From Trogon surrucura (lineage: Eukaryota > Chordata > Aves > Trogoniformes > Trogonidae): a stretch of DNA of 64,000 bases. This document shows, piece after piece, positions 13,001 to 28,000 of this stretch; position 1 is the first letter of the stretch; every line of letters starts with the position of its first letter. The notes under the pieces were generated by a model, which did not search any database, had not been told where the DNA came from, and saw nothing but the letters and a program-made list of their open reading frames with translations. Location: assembly GCA_020746105.1 (NCBI GenBank), contig CM036623.1:434001-498000 (forward strand). Direction: 5' to 3'. The translations under genes and the position numbers were made by a program.

Positions 13001-16000
13001 AGGAGGAGGAAGATTCCTCTTTGACTGGCAAACTCCGTTCATTAATGTACAAAATCAAAGGTCCACCAAAAGCAGAGAAAGTAGAACCTAAGGAGGAAGA
13101 AGAGAAATCTCCTAGTAAGTTATCTTTCCACATAAATACTTTCCTGATGCGAATGTTAAAGGTGTGTGGAGTCAGCGTACACCTTGTCTAATAAAACTTT
13201 GTGGCAGACTGAAGAAGGAGACTACATGTTTAAGTTCCTTCTGCCTCTTAGAGCAGTTATCCTGCATACTTAACGTCTTGGATGCACTGTTATGCAAGGA
13301 GTTAAAATGAGTTTTTTGATCCAGGTTGTTAACTCTGGGATTGAAAATTCACATATTCTTTATGAAGAAAAGTAAAAAGTTAATTAGGGCACAATAATCT
13401 AGACTGAAGTATTCCAAATGTGAGAAGTTTCCATTTATATGTTATGTGTTTTTAAGTGCAGAAACTTTCTTCTTTACAGCTTAACTTCATTTCATTTGTC
13501 TTGGCTGTATGAGAAGATTTGTGTGTCTTGGTACCAAGATATATATGACAAAATGGTTTTACAGTTCTTGGGTTTTATATAAAAAGCGGTGGCTTTTGTT
13601 TAATTTCACTTGATGGTGGTGAATATATACATTCATTAAAAACTAATAACTTCTGATTTATCTCAAGCATCACATACATGTATATGTACATATCCATACC
13701 ATAGTCTTTCTGACCATATCCCTTCTGAATTTGAAGAAATTTTCCATCTATTTGACTAACTAAATAGAAGGGACATCTACATTTTCACGAGTACAAATTC
13801 TGTATTCATAAATGCCTCAGTTAACAGAATTTTCCAGAATTCAGTAGTTGTATTTTTTATTCTCCTCTGCTTCTGTAGGTCAACGTGCATCTCTAAAATC
13901 AGCGGGCACAGAAGAATACTGTCTAGATATCATCAATTTGCCTGAAACTTATTCTCTCTAGTTTACAAATCTCCTTGCCCTTTGTAGTGAGCTTTCATGG
14001 TGCCTAAATATACAGACACCATTCAGCAGAATTTTTTTAAATATTCCTTTCTGCAGCAGTATATTACAGATGAGGAGGAGGACTGGAATATCCCTGTGTG
14101 TTTACTGCGTAATATTAAGCTATTAATGGGGTTTTTTTAAAAATAGAAATATTTAATTCAAAACATTGGAAAAGTCTATGCATATATTTTGAAAATAATG
14201 AGAGACAATTTAATTTGCAGACCTTGTAATAATATATAAGAATGTATGTTGCATCACTGAAAACAGTGCTCCCACCCAACACAGCTGAATAAGCACAACA
14301 GAGAACTGAGAGGAACTGTTGAAACAGTACAATTATTTGAAGTTAATTAGTTTAACAGTATTTAAGAGTAGACCAGTAGACAGTCTTTATTATTCTTTTT
14401 TCCGAATCTGTAATGCCCTGTGGCAATGATTCACAGAACCATGGAATGGCTGAGCTTGGAGGGGGGACCTCTGGAGGTCAAGTGGTCCAGTGTGTTTCTT
14501 TCTGTTCATGATGGACCCTCCCGTGTTTCAGTTTGTGTCCATTGCCTCTGGCTCTGTCACTGGACTCTGAAAAGAGCTTGCCTGTGTTTTCTTTACACCC
14601 TCTCTTTGTGTATTTATACACATTCATGAGTTTGCCCATGAGCCTTCTCTTCTCCAGGCCAAACAGTCCAAGCTCTCTCTTGGTTGATGCTGAGCAGAGA
14701 GGTTGATGAACTTGCTTCTTAGAAAAAAAAATGACACTACATGTTGCAAGACACTTTTGGAGGTTGGTTGGACTTAATTCATATGTTGTACGTATCAACT
14801 GGTATCATATATGTCCATTTTGTATACTGTATTAAGAGAAAGCCGTGCAAAGGTTTCTTTCAAGGTGTTAATGAATTAGTTTTTACTCTTGAATCAAGAA
14901 TAGTTCTGGTAAGAAACATAAATGTAGTTGTACTGAGGTTATTCTACACACAGAGGAATGACAGATAAACTTAGCACTGTAATTAATAGGTTCTGTAATA
15001 TGAAAATATGGAAAGCTTATCTTTACCTATAGGAGAGTAAAATTACATTTGTTGTTATTTATATGCAAATGCCATGTGCTTGCCATATTTCATATTTGTC
15101 TTTTTATTACTTTACCATACCTAATAGCATAAAACAAGCCCAAAAGGGGATTAAGAATTTGTTTCAGTAAGTTTTCAGATTCCTACAGCCAGATTCACAA
15201 ACATTATACAGCAAGTATTTGAATACTATTTAGTTGAATATTATTTAGTTGATTAACTGATTTAAGAAATAATGCACGTACATTAAGTAATTGATAGCTC
15301 CATTCTGAAAATAGTCTGTTGCCTGCATTACTGGTGTCTCAGAGATACACTACTTCTAATTAAAGGAAGCACTGAAATAAAAAAATGTTACAGCTAACTC
15401 TGTAACAAACATTACAGGAAGGTTACTTCAACCTCTTTGCTACTTGAGAGGAAAACAGAGCTTGTTTGTAAATGGAAAACAGGAAAGTCCTACATCCTGA
15501 AGTTACCTCAAGTTCTATCTACTTCATTTGAGTAGCAGTTTATCACTATTATTTCATCTCTGCAATATTTCATGATGCATTTTGAAGGTATATTGTTCTT
15601 TTGGCTCTACTTCCTCTAATAAATTATTTATTGTAGCAAGTTCTGCTACTGTCAGGGAAGGACTCATAGCAAAACAGTGTTCATATTCCTTGCTACTACT
15701 ACTACTTCTTAGGGTACATATGCACAAAACCATACATACACGCACGTAAACACTGCAATACACTTGAAATCACAGACTTTTAGTTCTGAGCAGTATTCCT
15801 GTGCACGTGTGTTCTCGTACACTATTCCTTAATGCAGGAGGGAGCACTCATGGTCTACATAGGTGAGATGGGTTCTGTGCTTGCAATTCCTCTACAATCT
15901 GAATGAGATTTCACTGAACCTCTCAGCTGGCTTTCACTACCATGTACGACCCCTAGTGAGGCTGATGTGTCCATGCTGTCATGTGTTTATGACTTTTCAG

Positions 16001-19000
16001 TCCTTAGTAGTAACTACAGAGGGTGAGGAATAAATAAGGCAAAAAGCCAAATTTCTCCAAGTCTTCCTTTAGAACATAAATTTGTCTGAGGTTTCTCATT
16101 GTCTCTGTGAATCAAGATTGGGTTTTGCCAGCTCTAAGTTTGTATGGCAGCATCCAAATATTTTGTGCAGAATTGTGCGAGTGACTTGAAGCTGGTCTTC
16201 CCACCAACAATGTTAGTAAGCACTCCTGTTCTGTTTCCAGTTTACTCACTTTGGCAGAAGGTCCTTGTACAGACCTGGGACAGTTAATTTCATTTCAGAC
16301 TTAACCATTTGTCCTGGTTTGAGCATCTGTCAGCATTCAGTGGCCAGCCCAGCCCTAGGTCAAGTGTAGTGTAGTCTAGTGACCATCGACACCATTTCAT
16401 GAAGAGTTGTGCAGCAATGCTGTTGTATTACTTGGGATACATTGTACAAATTCTGCTTTTTCTGTGAAGTACAAGGAAGCGTTTATCCTGCTCTGAAAGC
16501 ATATTTTAGTATGTAAAGCTTGATACTACGTTGTAAGTACATTAAATCTTATAATAATCTCATGTGCTGCATAAAAAGGGTTTTATTCTTCAATGACTCA
16601 TCTGTTAGCCTCTGCTTTCACTTTAATGGTGGTAGGAGCTTTTAATATCTGGGAAGTCCCATTTCTTCTTAAGACTTCATGCAGATTCTGTTGTCATGAA
16701 TCAGGACGCATTGACTCCTAAAGCCTCAGGGCACACAATGTCTGGTCCTTGGAAAAGAGCAATTGAAGTATTGCATATACTGAAGCTTTCAGTCGCAAGA
16801 AATGCAATGGGACAAATGATTCGACAGGGTTCTCTTCAGGCTTGGGCTGCTTCTCGGAGTGATGCGTAGTACAAACACGCATACAGATGAAGTCATTCAA
16901 AGCACAATGAAAAAATATATAATATTTGTATAATAAAATACAGTATAATGTAATATATACTATACTTGACTGTAGCTGGAGACTCAGAGATACATAGTCC
17001 ATGTGTGCACTTCCCCTTTAACCCCCCAGGAAATTTGGAATTCAGAGAGTGAAAGGAAATGAATGCCTTAGGTACCCCAATTCTACTCTGTGCGTGAAGT
17101 GCAGGTGTGTGTGTGCATGGTGTGTACCTATTGCAAGGCTAAAAATTCTCTGGTTGTGAGTGTTATGATGAAAGGACTTTTGTAACTGTCAAGTTATAAT
17201 TTAGATAAGGCATATATATACATGGGGACTCATCGTGCAGCTTGGAAAGATTGCTAAGGTACTGCAATTCTTGTTAAAACTTAAAAATTGGAAAAACATT
17301 AGCAACTGTTTTAGCTAGTTAATGATGTCACCATGCTCAGTATTCAGATTGCTCCCAGCTTCTGATACAAGTTAATCCGCTGGCCTGCCCTTCACCACCT
17401 TCCCCAAGCCAGAGGCTTCTGGTGTGATAAAAGAGATAATAACCTTTACACACAAGAAGTGGCAAAGAAAGACTTTTATTTAGGATAGTGAATGATGTGT
17501 CTGCTCTTTAGTTTTTCTACAGGTAGAAGTTAAAGGAAATTAATGCTCTCGTTCATGCATTTTGGGAATAGAAACTATGGCTATCAGGCTTATTTAACTG
17601 GCTCTTTAGGTGCCTCTGCCTTAGGGAGGATATCTGCTATTACAATACAAGTCTGTCATGTATATTCTGAAAGTATCCGCTTGCCAACTGATTCTAGAAC
17701 AGAGATCAGGAAATAGAGTTTACTGGCTTGAGCAAATGCCCTAGTTCAGTTCCCACATTAAAACAGTGAGCTGTGGACCTTTCAAGGTGATTTTAGTGTG
17801 GGTATTTGAGAATGTTTGTGTGAAAAGGTTAAGTCTCTGTTGAATAATATCCATTATGCAATTGTGGTATTAAGTTGAAGAATCATAGGCTGTGTCCTTT
17901 GAGACTTTGTTCCTTAGAGTGCCACTTACACTGAAACCACAGAATGCTAACTTAGGAGTTGTTATGTACAATAGACTTCCCACCGCTGTCCCAGTCTCCA
18001 GTTACCTGACTCCAAAGAAGTTTATCTTTTTATATCCTCCTTTTATCTTTCTGACAGATATTTGTGTGGTTTCAACTTAAGCAAATGTGAACTTCTAGCA
18101 TCTGTCACATTTTTGACAGAGAGTTTCAGGGTTCTGTCATTGATGATGTGAAGAAACGCCTTTCTTTTTGACTTAGCTTCTGCCTTGTGAATGGCTTCAT
18201 TTGGTAGCCTTTTCCTGTGTTGCATGAAAAGGTGCAACTAAACTATGGATTAATATAATGTTATAATGTACTCTACTTTAACTGTTACTTTCTTGATAAA
18301 TCCTGGCTTTTGATTTATCTTTTTGACTGCCAGTGAGTTTGAGTTGATATTGATAATTGGGATGATATTTTTATAAGTGGATCAGGGAGGTCTCCATGTT
18401 AGAGATGTTCAAAAATCATCAAGACACAGTCCTAGAAAACTGGCTCTAGGTGGCCCTGGTTTTAGATGTTTCCAGGTAGATCATCTTTTTGAAGTTGGTT
18501 TAGATCCTTTGTTTGAACAACAAAATACCTTAATATTCAACAAGCGAATGAACAGCCCTGAATTGGGTATTTGATTTTACAAGGCAGCTATCTCATCCTT
18601 CTTTCTAGCAGTTCTCGAAGTTTAGAACACGTTTTATTTCCTGCTCCCCCCTGGCAAAGTTGATTGGCAAGCTGAGCTCACATTCATGAGTATTTCTACT
18701 GTAATTGAACTCATACTTGCCAGCCAATAAACTGTTTACTGAAAACTTGATTACCAATTCCAAACCTAGGCTGATGTTCATTAGCAATAAGATGATTTTT
18801 GGCATTATAAAACTAGATTTCAATCATTCCTAATGAAAATGTTTGTGCTGTGTTTAGTGCTGTTTTCTAAATCTTTATATAGAAATGAAGAATAAATTAG
18901 AAGTTTAAATATAGCATTTAACTTACAGTGATGATTCTTAGAGTCATGATCAACTAGTAATTTTTCATTGTCAACGTTTCTGGTATTGACTTGAACGCAA

Positions 19001-22000
19001 AGTAGATGTTTCTTAATCTCTCAGGAGCATCACACTTGCCTTGAAAGATCTAAAAATAATTATCCAGTTGAAAAACCCTGTTCAGTGTACTTGTGTTCTT
19101 TTGGTCTCTTACAGCTGCCTCATTGTCTATCTCATATTTTACTGTAATACACGGTTTTGATTTTTATTGTTGCGATAGCGAGTAACATTTTATGTATTTC
19201 GTTCTTTTAGCTACACTGAAAGAACTCATCTCGCAGACTATGGTGCGCTGGTCCCAGGAAGATCAGATCCAAGACCCAGAATTGGTTCGGATCATGTACA
19301 CCCTCCTCCGTCGGCAGTATGACAGCATTGGTGAGCTGCTGCAGGCTCTGAGGAAAGCGTACACCATTAGCGCTGCCTCCGTGAAGGATACCATTAATCT
19401 GCTTGCGGCGCTGGGCCAGATTCGCTCGCTCCTCAGCGTCAGGATGGGAAAAGAGGAAGAATTGCTAATGATTAATGGATTAGGGTATGGAATTAACATA
19501 ATTTGATTTTTAAGTTTGCATTAACCTTTTTTTCATTTTAAATCCCAGATGAAAAGTACTGCTTTACTAAAATGCACCAGAATTTTTCATTTTCACAGAT
19601 ATTTCTAAGGTGGCTCCAATTAGTATCTCTAGCAGTATCAAATGTGTCAAAGTTTCTGTGAACTAAGGTATTTTCTCCTCTAAAGAAAATGGACTCTTTT
19701 AACTATAGTACTGTAGTTAAGCCTAATCCTTAAAGCTTTGTCAAAGTACGGTTTTGGTGTCTGCACTACATTTTTTTTAATTTGTTTCTGTACTACATCT
19801 TTCCCAAACTTGATCAATTTACAGTTCATAAATGAGTGAATCAATTTGTCAGTGTCTTTTTAATTAAAAAGTTTGTGCAAGCAGTTAGGTAGAACCAGCA
19901 AAGTGTTGTTGTGATCTGAAATATTTAAACTAGTCAGTATTAATTACGTCATCATCAGTGGCAATTTAAAGTATTTGAACATGGAAAACTGCTTTATAAC
20001 AATGGAATTATAAGAAGTTACCTTTATATAATGCCTGCTGATGTGAGAATATTTTTTCTGTGTCTTTGCTGTGAAATTAGCTCTGTTAAGCAGTGATATT
20101 ACGGTGCATGCCTGCACCTCTGTTACTTCTCATATGTGAATAATTCCCAGATTAGACCATTTAATGTTGGAAGGAAAAAATATCAAAGAAAAATAATCAG
20201 TTTAATTAAAACGGTTTATTTAAAAAAAGAGAAAACAATAGTACTGTTACTTGATAATTGGATTTATTTGTCCTTCCTCAAGAACATTGAACAATTTCTC
20301 TCCCTTACAACAGTTATAAGGAAATTCCATTGTTCTTACTATTTCACTGTAAAAATTGTAATGTTTCTGTAAAAATTGCAAAGACTAGTCTCTTCAGTTG
20401 AGTTGGGCAAGTCATGGTAACAGCTCATTAGTTGTTATGTGACAGTATTACCTAATTTGTCCCTGATGCTGAGTTTGTAAAATTGCTGAGAATTCTGTGA
20501 GGGATAAAGAGTAAGTTTTGCATAAACTCACTATGTGTGTAGCCCCTTTCCCAGAGATGCTGTATTGTGAGTCATCTTCCGTTCCTCGTTTTCTGTATTT
20601 CTTTAAAGCAGGCATGATGTCTGTTACTTGCCACTTGTTTTTAACCTGTTGACCTGTAACGTTAAAAATCCCTAGATTCTCTATCAAAATATAAATTGTG
20701 TTCTATATTATGAGAACAGGGAATTCTAGATCATGTTGAGAGGATGGTGGGCAGAATGAAGATGTTAAAATATTACTGTTTAAGGGAACTCTATGCCATT
20801 TTACATCCTTAGACTGATAGTCTTGATTTTTGAAATATTAATATGTAATATATAACCTTTAGTATTAAGTCTGTTGATTGTCTTTTGCTTTTGTGAACTG
20901 AAAAAATTAAATAACAGGTGTTACTGCAGAGGCAAGGTTAGCTTTCTTGATTCCAATTGTCTATGTAAAACATGACACAATGTAACTCTTTTCCACTTAG
21001 CTCATCACAGAATATATTTTTTTTCTTTAAACAGGACAGATGGTAAGAGCAATTTAATGATGAAGAAATGAAATAATTTAAAAGCTTAGATTCTTATTAT
21101 ATAGAATATTTGCAAATTCAGAGGAATGAGAGCATATTGAAATGTGAAGCATTTAGTTGTCAGGTAGTTTTGTATTATGCTGAAATCTAAGAATTTAAAA
21201 TTATGTTACTCCAGTGAATTCGTATTTCTGAAATCTCTAATAATACATCATTGTTTTAAATTAGAATGGTGCATCTTAAAAACACATTGTTGCCTTTTCT
21301 TCCACTTCAGGGATATAATGAACAACAAGGTATTTTATCAGCATCCTAACTTAATGAGAGTCTTGGGCATGCATGAGACTGTTATGGATGTGATGGTGAA
21401 CGTACTTGGAGGAGATAAATCTCAGGTAATTTCACCATAATTGTATTGTATTTTGCATTTTGAACCTTTCCAAAAGCATGCAATGAAGTTTAAGAAGTAT
21501 CCGAAGAAAAGTAAATCTCCTTCATAAGATAGATTATGCTTGTCCAAATTGAAATATTGATTATGTTAAAAATAGAACAGTTTTTGTAGTACTAGAGGGA
21601 GAAGCATTCTAGGACTTGATTTTTAACAAGTGAGAGATTCCTTTGTCTTTTAATAGGACTTTCAAAGCTTTTGTTCTTATTTTAAATTACGTGTTAGCTG
21701 CGTTTATGGAAGGTATACCTCTGGTAGGAAAATACACCTCTTCATCTTAGTGTTATTAGGAATGAACTATAATAAGGACTAACACCAACTTAATTTTGAA
21801 AACTCAGATTCAAATGCTTGAATATTCATAATCTATTCCTGTCAATAATAAGGAATTTCTGAAATGACAATTTGTAACAGTATTGCTGTTACTGTAGTTT
21901 TCTGAACAAAGTTACGTTGCACGTTCTGTTAAAATCCCTGTAAATTGGGGAATGGAATCTGTGTCAAGTGTTTTCATAAACTGAGGGAATGTTTTTCATT

Positions 22001-25000
22001 AATTGTCATCTACCCTACATTTAAGAACAGGAATCATATATAATGCTGCCTGTGCATAATAGCTCCTTCGTGGCTGAAAGAGATAAATGAGTTGCATATA
22101 CTAGCAAAAAAACTGCTGAAGTAAAACTACCCATAATCGAGTCTCTGGAGGTTAAGAGGTGCCCCCGATGTCTTGAAAACACAATATGTGTCATACAGCC
22201 TTTAATTACATAATCGTTTTTTGTAAGATTGTTGTCTCATTAAGTGAAAAAGTTGCACTCCTCAGAGTGAGAGCTCTGTTCCAAAGAAGGCAATGTTGAT
22301 TAGACTTTGTTGTAATAAAGTATAGGCAATGTTCCTTATATTTGAAAGATGTAAAGTGAAGGAGCCACAATGTCATAAGGGAAGAAAAACACCTCATGAT
22401 ACTGTCGTTGAAATGCTTGGAAATCTCCTCAGATATTATAGGATATGCATGTAATATATAGAATATATTCCTGCTTGTGCCTAACGGGTGCTGGCCAGAT
22501 TATATAAAAAAGAATTCTCTCATCCAGTTTGTGAGTATCTTTAGGGCATAGATCTGAACTTGGCACTTTTTAAGAAGTGCAATAGAGTGGTAAATTTAAT
22601 AAATCAGAGAGAAAAACCTTTAAACAAGCATAAAAAAAATTATCCCATGATTTTTGATCATGTTCTTTCAGCTCCTTTCAGTAAAATGTGAGAATGGCAT
22701 AACTTGTTCATCTCAGATGATGCTATGACTAATTGCAACTTGTGAAACATTCTTTCATGAGGGCTCCAGATGAAGTTATTTTATTTTTCAGAGGAAAAAT
22801 GCTTGCACATAATGTGCAGCAAGTTAAATGATGGGGGTTTTTTTGTTTGGTTTTGTTTTTAAAGACATTGGATACTTGCTGCAATTTAATGGATTGTTTT
22901 ATCAGGCCTGTGCCTTGGACAACATGGGAGCATTGTACAAATGTTTTATGTGAACACTGTATATTCTTATCGTAATATGGGAGGGTGAATTAAGGTTCTC
23001 GAATAGTCTTTATTCTGCTATGGCCTAATATTGAGCTTATTATCGTAACGCTGCTAAGGTAAAGGTTTTGTATAATTGCATTTGCTAGTCTGCAAATTGC
23101 TTTCATGAGAACTATTTCTCTGGGGTTTTTTGCCTTATATGTCCCCTAGTGTCCTCCACAAAAGGATTTTTCAGCATTTTAAACCTAGTGGCCTAATAAA
23201 TACAAAAGTTGAAAGGAAATGTGGGTCCTCAAGCTAGAAGCAAAGCAACTGTCAGCTGCTTATCCCCTTGGTAACTTCACTCTACTTTCCATGTTAGGAG
23301 TGCAGGAAGAAAAATTGGAACAGATTGGTAATTAACATATTTCACTGCTTTGTCAAATTTCTTCTTCAGCAGATCGTTTTTCCTAAGATGGTGGCAAGCT
23401 GTTGTCGATTCCTGTGCTACTTCTGCCGAATTAGTCGTCAAAACCAAAAGGCCATGTTTGAGCATCTCAGCTACTTACTGGAAAACAGCAGCGTTGGACT
23501 GGGTACGTCATGTAGCTGTAACAGCTAAAAGCAAGAGCAGGAGGAACTGAGATATCACAAGACTGGTATCTAGTTTGTGTAGCAAGCTGAGGCATATGAC
23601 GAAGTCTCTCTGAAACTTAAAGGGGTCTGTGGTTTCACCTCTTTTTTTTTCCCATTTTCCTTTCATCCTTTTGTGTAAGTGAATTGTGTTGTAAACAGAA
23701 TAGTCTAAATCCGTGTTTTCAAATACCTTGAAAAAATTAGAATTAAATCCATACAGTTTGTCATTTTTTCAATTCAAAATAGTTGTGGCTGGAAATCTAA
23801 GATTAAATCAATCCTGTATGATGCTTCCCTGTTTCACCTGGTTTCATTTTCCTTCTCTCTGAAGTTGAGGCCACTGATGTGAATTTCATGTCTTTCCTTT
23901 GTGACACTGAATGCTGTTGTGAAATGTGTGTGCATTAGGTTTTACAACAGAAGGACAATTGTGTTAGCTAGGTAGGTGGCTATGTTAATAAGGTATAGCA
24001 AGGCAAGATGGAATGAGCTTTCACAGTGCTGGAGCTGTTCGCAGTGACCAATTCAATGCCTGCATTTGCCCATTTTAAACACAGAAAATGGGGTAAGACT
24101 CAAAGAAAGAAAACAGGTGACACTGAAGCTTGAAAATGTCTCTTTTAGCTGAATATAAGGATATTCAAAAATCTTGAATTGATAAGGTTGTGCAGAATCG
24201 CATAGTTAACGTGTTGCTCTGCTAAAGTAGTACTCCTCTGTTTTGCCAAGTTAATACTGATTTCTTCATCTGCATTTAAAACCAGTGTGGCTGTGTATGT
24301 TTATAGGTATGGATGACAAGTCAGAAAAAGCTTCCAGCATTTATTTTGACATGATTATTCAAAACAACTAACCATGTTCTTGATTGAAAAATAGCCCTAC
24401 AATGTACTATTAATATATTTATGTTCTACATTCCATGTGATTGCTGCCCTCTGCTGCATGACTGTGATTACTGCAAACTGAATTTAATTAGTGTCTATTT
24501 AAACTTCTGCAGCATTTCCTTCAATGAGAGGTTCGACACCACTAGATGTTGCAGCAGCCTCTGTAATGGACAACAATGAGCTTGCTCTAGCATTGGAGGA
24601 GCCAGATCTTGATAAGGTAAGTGATCGCTCTGACCTGTTTACCTATTTATTAAATATAGTGTACTTGTGATAGAAAGGAAAAGGACAAGTTTGATCATAT
24701 TGGGTTTTGGATGTGATCAACTCAGAAATACTTGTTCTAGGTATGTGCTGTCTCAAGGTAAGATTGACTGAGCAGTATTTTCCCTGATTTTACTTAGTGA
24801 GAATCACAGCCAAAGAGATTTATTTGTGTCTTCTGAATCCTGTCACTATTGTTATCAGGTAGAAACGATGACAAGATAAAAGGTGTGAAAGACATATCGA
24901 GAAACCTTGCTTGTGAGGAGCAAATTTGAGAATTGAAAGGAGAATGTGATCAAAGGAAGGAGGTCTTTTGGCTGAGATAACTTAGAGGTTGATTGGGATG

Positions 25001-28000
25001 GAGGTAAGAGCTGAGAGAAATGGAAGGGAAGTTGAAGCAGGATTTTAAGGGTACTTGCAGTAGGAAAATGAATCAGGTACTCATGTCATTGGCCATGGTT
25101 AGAAATAAAGGGAAAGGGGAGGAGAGGCAGAATGAACTAGAAATGGTGAGTAAAAGGGTCCAAAAAACGGCATGAAAATTCTTCCTATATCCAGGAAGGA
25201 AAACATATTAAGAGATGGAAGGTGAGTGCACAGTCACTAAAAAAAACAGGGAAAGAACATGATACGTGCTAGCACAGCATTGGGGAACAGAAAACAGAAG
25301 GCAGAGTTTAATATAAGTGGAGTATGACAGTTAAGCCCCTAAATGATATTTTAGCCTAGGGAAAGTCTCTGTGTAGTGTGGGAGAATCCTGTGATGAGAG
25401 TAGAACCAATTGTGGGGGTGTTTGTGAGCAGCATGTGCTGTGAGAGAGGAGAAGTTGGGAAATGGAAATAAATGGACAGATGGTGGGGTTGGCTAGAGAG
25501 GACAAAATTGCTGTAGAGACAAAAATATAAATGAGAAGGGTGTAAGAGAGCATAGGAATACACTAATTATGTGAAAGTTACATTGAGAGCAATTTTTGGT
25601 TTTATCTCACCTGCAAAATTGCTAGGTGTTCACTCTGTCCTTTCATTAATAAAGGCATTAGACAGCATTGGCCCCACTATCAAGCCTCGCGATACACCAC
25701 TAGTGACTGGAATGCCACCAGTGCCTGTCTCCTATTTTCATGGAAAGTACTATAGGACAAGTCACTTAAACTGAATTTCACTGTTGACCAATAACTGCGT
25801 GTTCCTCGTTTACTGATTGCTTGCCTTAGAATCCATGGCAGTAACAGATACGACTTGCAACATACACAGTATTTTATACTGAAAAATCCGTCTGTGTGTG
25901 TCTCAGACTGGGCTTGCCAAATTCATCAGCCATTTTAGTTGTAAGGATGGTGATGTATTGGTTGTAATATGAGTTCAGTGAGTCAATGACTTTATCTAGT
26001 GAGGTATGTGGATGTTATTCAGTAAATAAATCTATATACCAAATAACAAGAAAAAACAAATACGTCCTAGCTGTCAGTTCAATGAATGTGGCATACATAC
26101 CCTATTCACAGAATGACACAGTATTTCTGTGTGCCATAAAGCCTTTGTTCAAAGGAAATAAATCACATGTAGACAATTTAACTTTTGAAGTATTGCCATT
26201 GCAAATCAGATCTCTTTTTACTGCAGATGTGTAAATGTGCGGAAGGTAAAGAATTGCACAAGGAAAGTGTCCCATGGCCTGATGCCATACCGTAGTAAAG
26301 TGAATAGATTAAAATTATGGGGATTTGGTGGTACCATTATAAAATCTGAGAGGAGATGGAGAAGAGATTTATTCTACCTGTTCTCTCACATTTTATATGA
26401 GCTGCATCTCTAAACTATTACAAGTATGTATTCAATTATGCCGTCTGACTGTGCACTAGAGAACTATCAAGTCCTGTTAGGAATTGCACACTTTTCCACC
26501 AAGTTCACTGAGTAACCTCCGTAGTGCATACTGTAGTAAGCAGTTGTTACACATCAGCCCATTTGTCCTTTTTTTTTTGCAGTATTTTGGAGGCAACTTG
26601 TATACTGCATCAGCAGAGGATACTTCTTCCTGAATTCATAACTAGTTCCTCTCTTAGGGCATTAGATAATGACTAAGTATGATCTCATGGATGATGGAGT
26701 TGCTATAGGGCACTTCAGCAGAATAACATGTCTCCCTTTTGCCACTCGTTTTTGTCTGCCTTTTGTTGTAGAAAATAAGAATTTGCATCTCCTTTTACAG
26801 GTTCATGAAAGGCTATTGATGTTCATTTCAAAACATACTTAAGTACTGTAATTTATTTCTGAACACTTGAATAAATTACTGCTTTTGTATTGTAGGTTGT
26901 TACCTATCTGGCAGGTTGTGGCCTGCAGAGTTGTCCAGTATTGCTGGCTAAAGGATATCCGGACATTGGATGGAATCCCATAGAGGGTGAACGTTACCTG
27001 TCTTTTTTAAGATTTGCAGTTTTTGTTAACAGTAAGTATAATCTCTTGGCACCCAAATTCCACCAAAAAGTTTCCTTAAAATTACTTTTCTAACCATAAA
27101 AATATATTAATGGGTGAAGAGAGGTTAATGTATTTGGTTCTCATTGCAAATACAAGATTATTGATATATGCTGCTTACTGTAATTTTTTGAATCTTCATA
27201 GTTAGTTGCATGTTTTCCTTTTTCTGAAAATTGGATCATTTAGTAGACTAACCTATTAAAGTAGCAAATTATGTTAGGAATTCTTTCAGTAAGTAAACTG
27301 TGGTATTTCCATAGATCACATATGCTGATTATAAATATAAATAGTTATATTTTGTGATTTTATTTGTATTTGCTATTTGATTCTGCAATATGGATTCAAA
27401 CAGCTTCTTAGAATTTTCAAGGGGGTTTTATATTTGCATCCTCAAAAGAGACATGAAACATGCAAGGATTCAAGAGCATCTGAAAACTGTAGCTGGATGT
27501 TGTGCATGTTTTGATGATTTTATATCTATAGACAACTATGTTGTGAGGGTTTTTGAGATATTACTTCATTACTTTAAAAACCTTCACTTATAAGGCTTTA
27601 GCCAAATGGAACTAAAATTGTTGACTTTAAGATTTTAAATCTTACTTTTTCCTCACATTATGAAAATAATGTGAGTGAAAAGAAGAAAAAAAAGAAGGGA
27701 AAAAAAAAAAAGAATCTGTGCAAAGTCAGTAGTTATGGTATAGAATCACATAATTGTTTAGGTTGGAAAAAACCCCTTGAGATGACTGAGTGGAATTGTA
27801 AACCTAACACTACCAGGTCCACCACAAAACCATGTCCCTAAGTGCCGTGTCTTAGACTTCTTTTAAACACCTCCAGGGATGGTGACTCAACGACTTCCCT
27901 GGGAAGCCTGTTCCAATGCTTGGCAACTCCTTCCACAGAGAAATTTATGCTGATATCCAGTCTAAACCTCTCCTGATGCAACTTGAGGCCATTTCCTCTC

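Larger units (their letters stand above)
13115..19210 (+). other. RYR3: Largest intron in the window, 6.1 kb
   Basis: AT-rich, with two CR1 fragments (14430-14700 and 18380-18525). No RNA gene, ORF of note or conserved-looking block was recognised elsewhere in it. Confidence 0.7.

Noticed and set aside
14478-14798. 106-codon minus-strand open frame
   Set aside because: It overlaps an antisense CR1 fragment and shows no domain.
16308-16480. TGTCCTGGTTTGAGC start resembling an avian LTR terminus
   Set aside because: Only about 15 bases look LTR-like and the following sequence fits no element.
24050-24110. Possible further MIR-like core (CCCATTTTAAACACAGAAAATGGGG)
   Set aside because: The match is limited to a few words common in AT-rich DNA, too weak to list.
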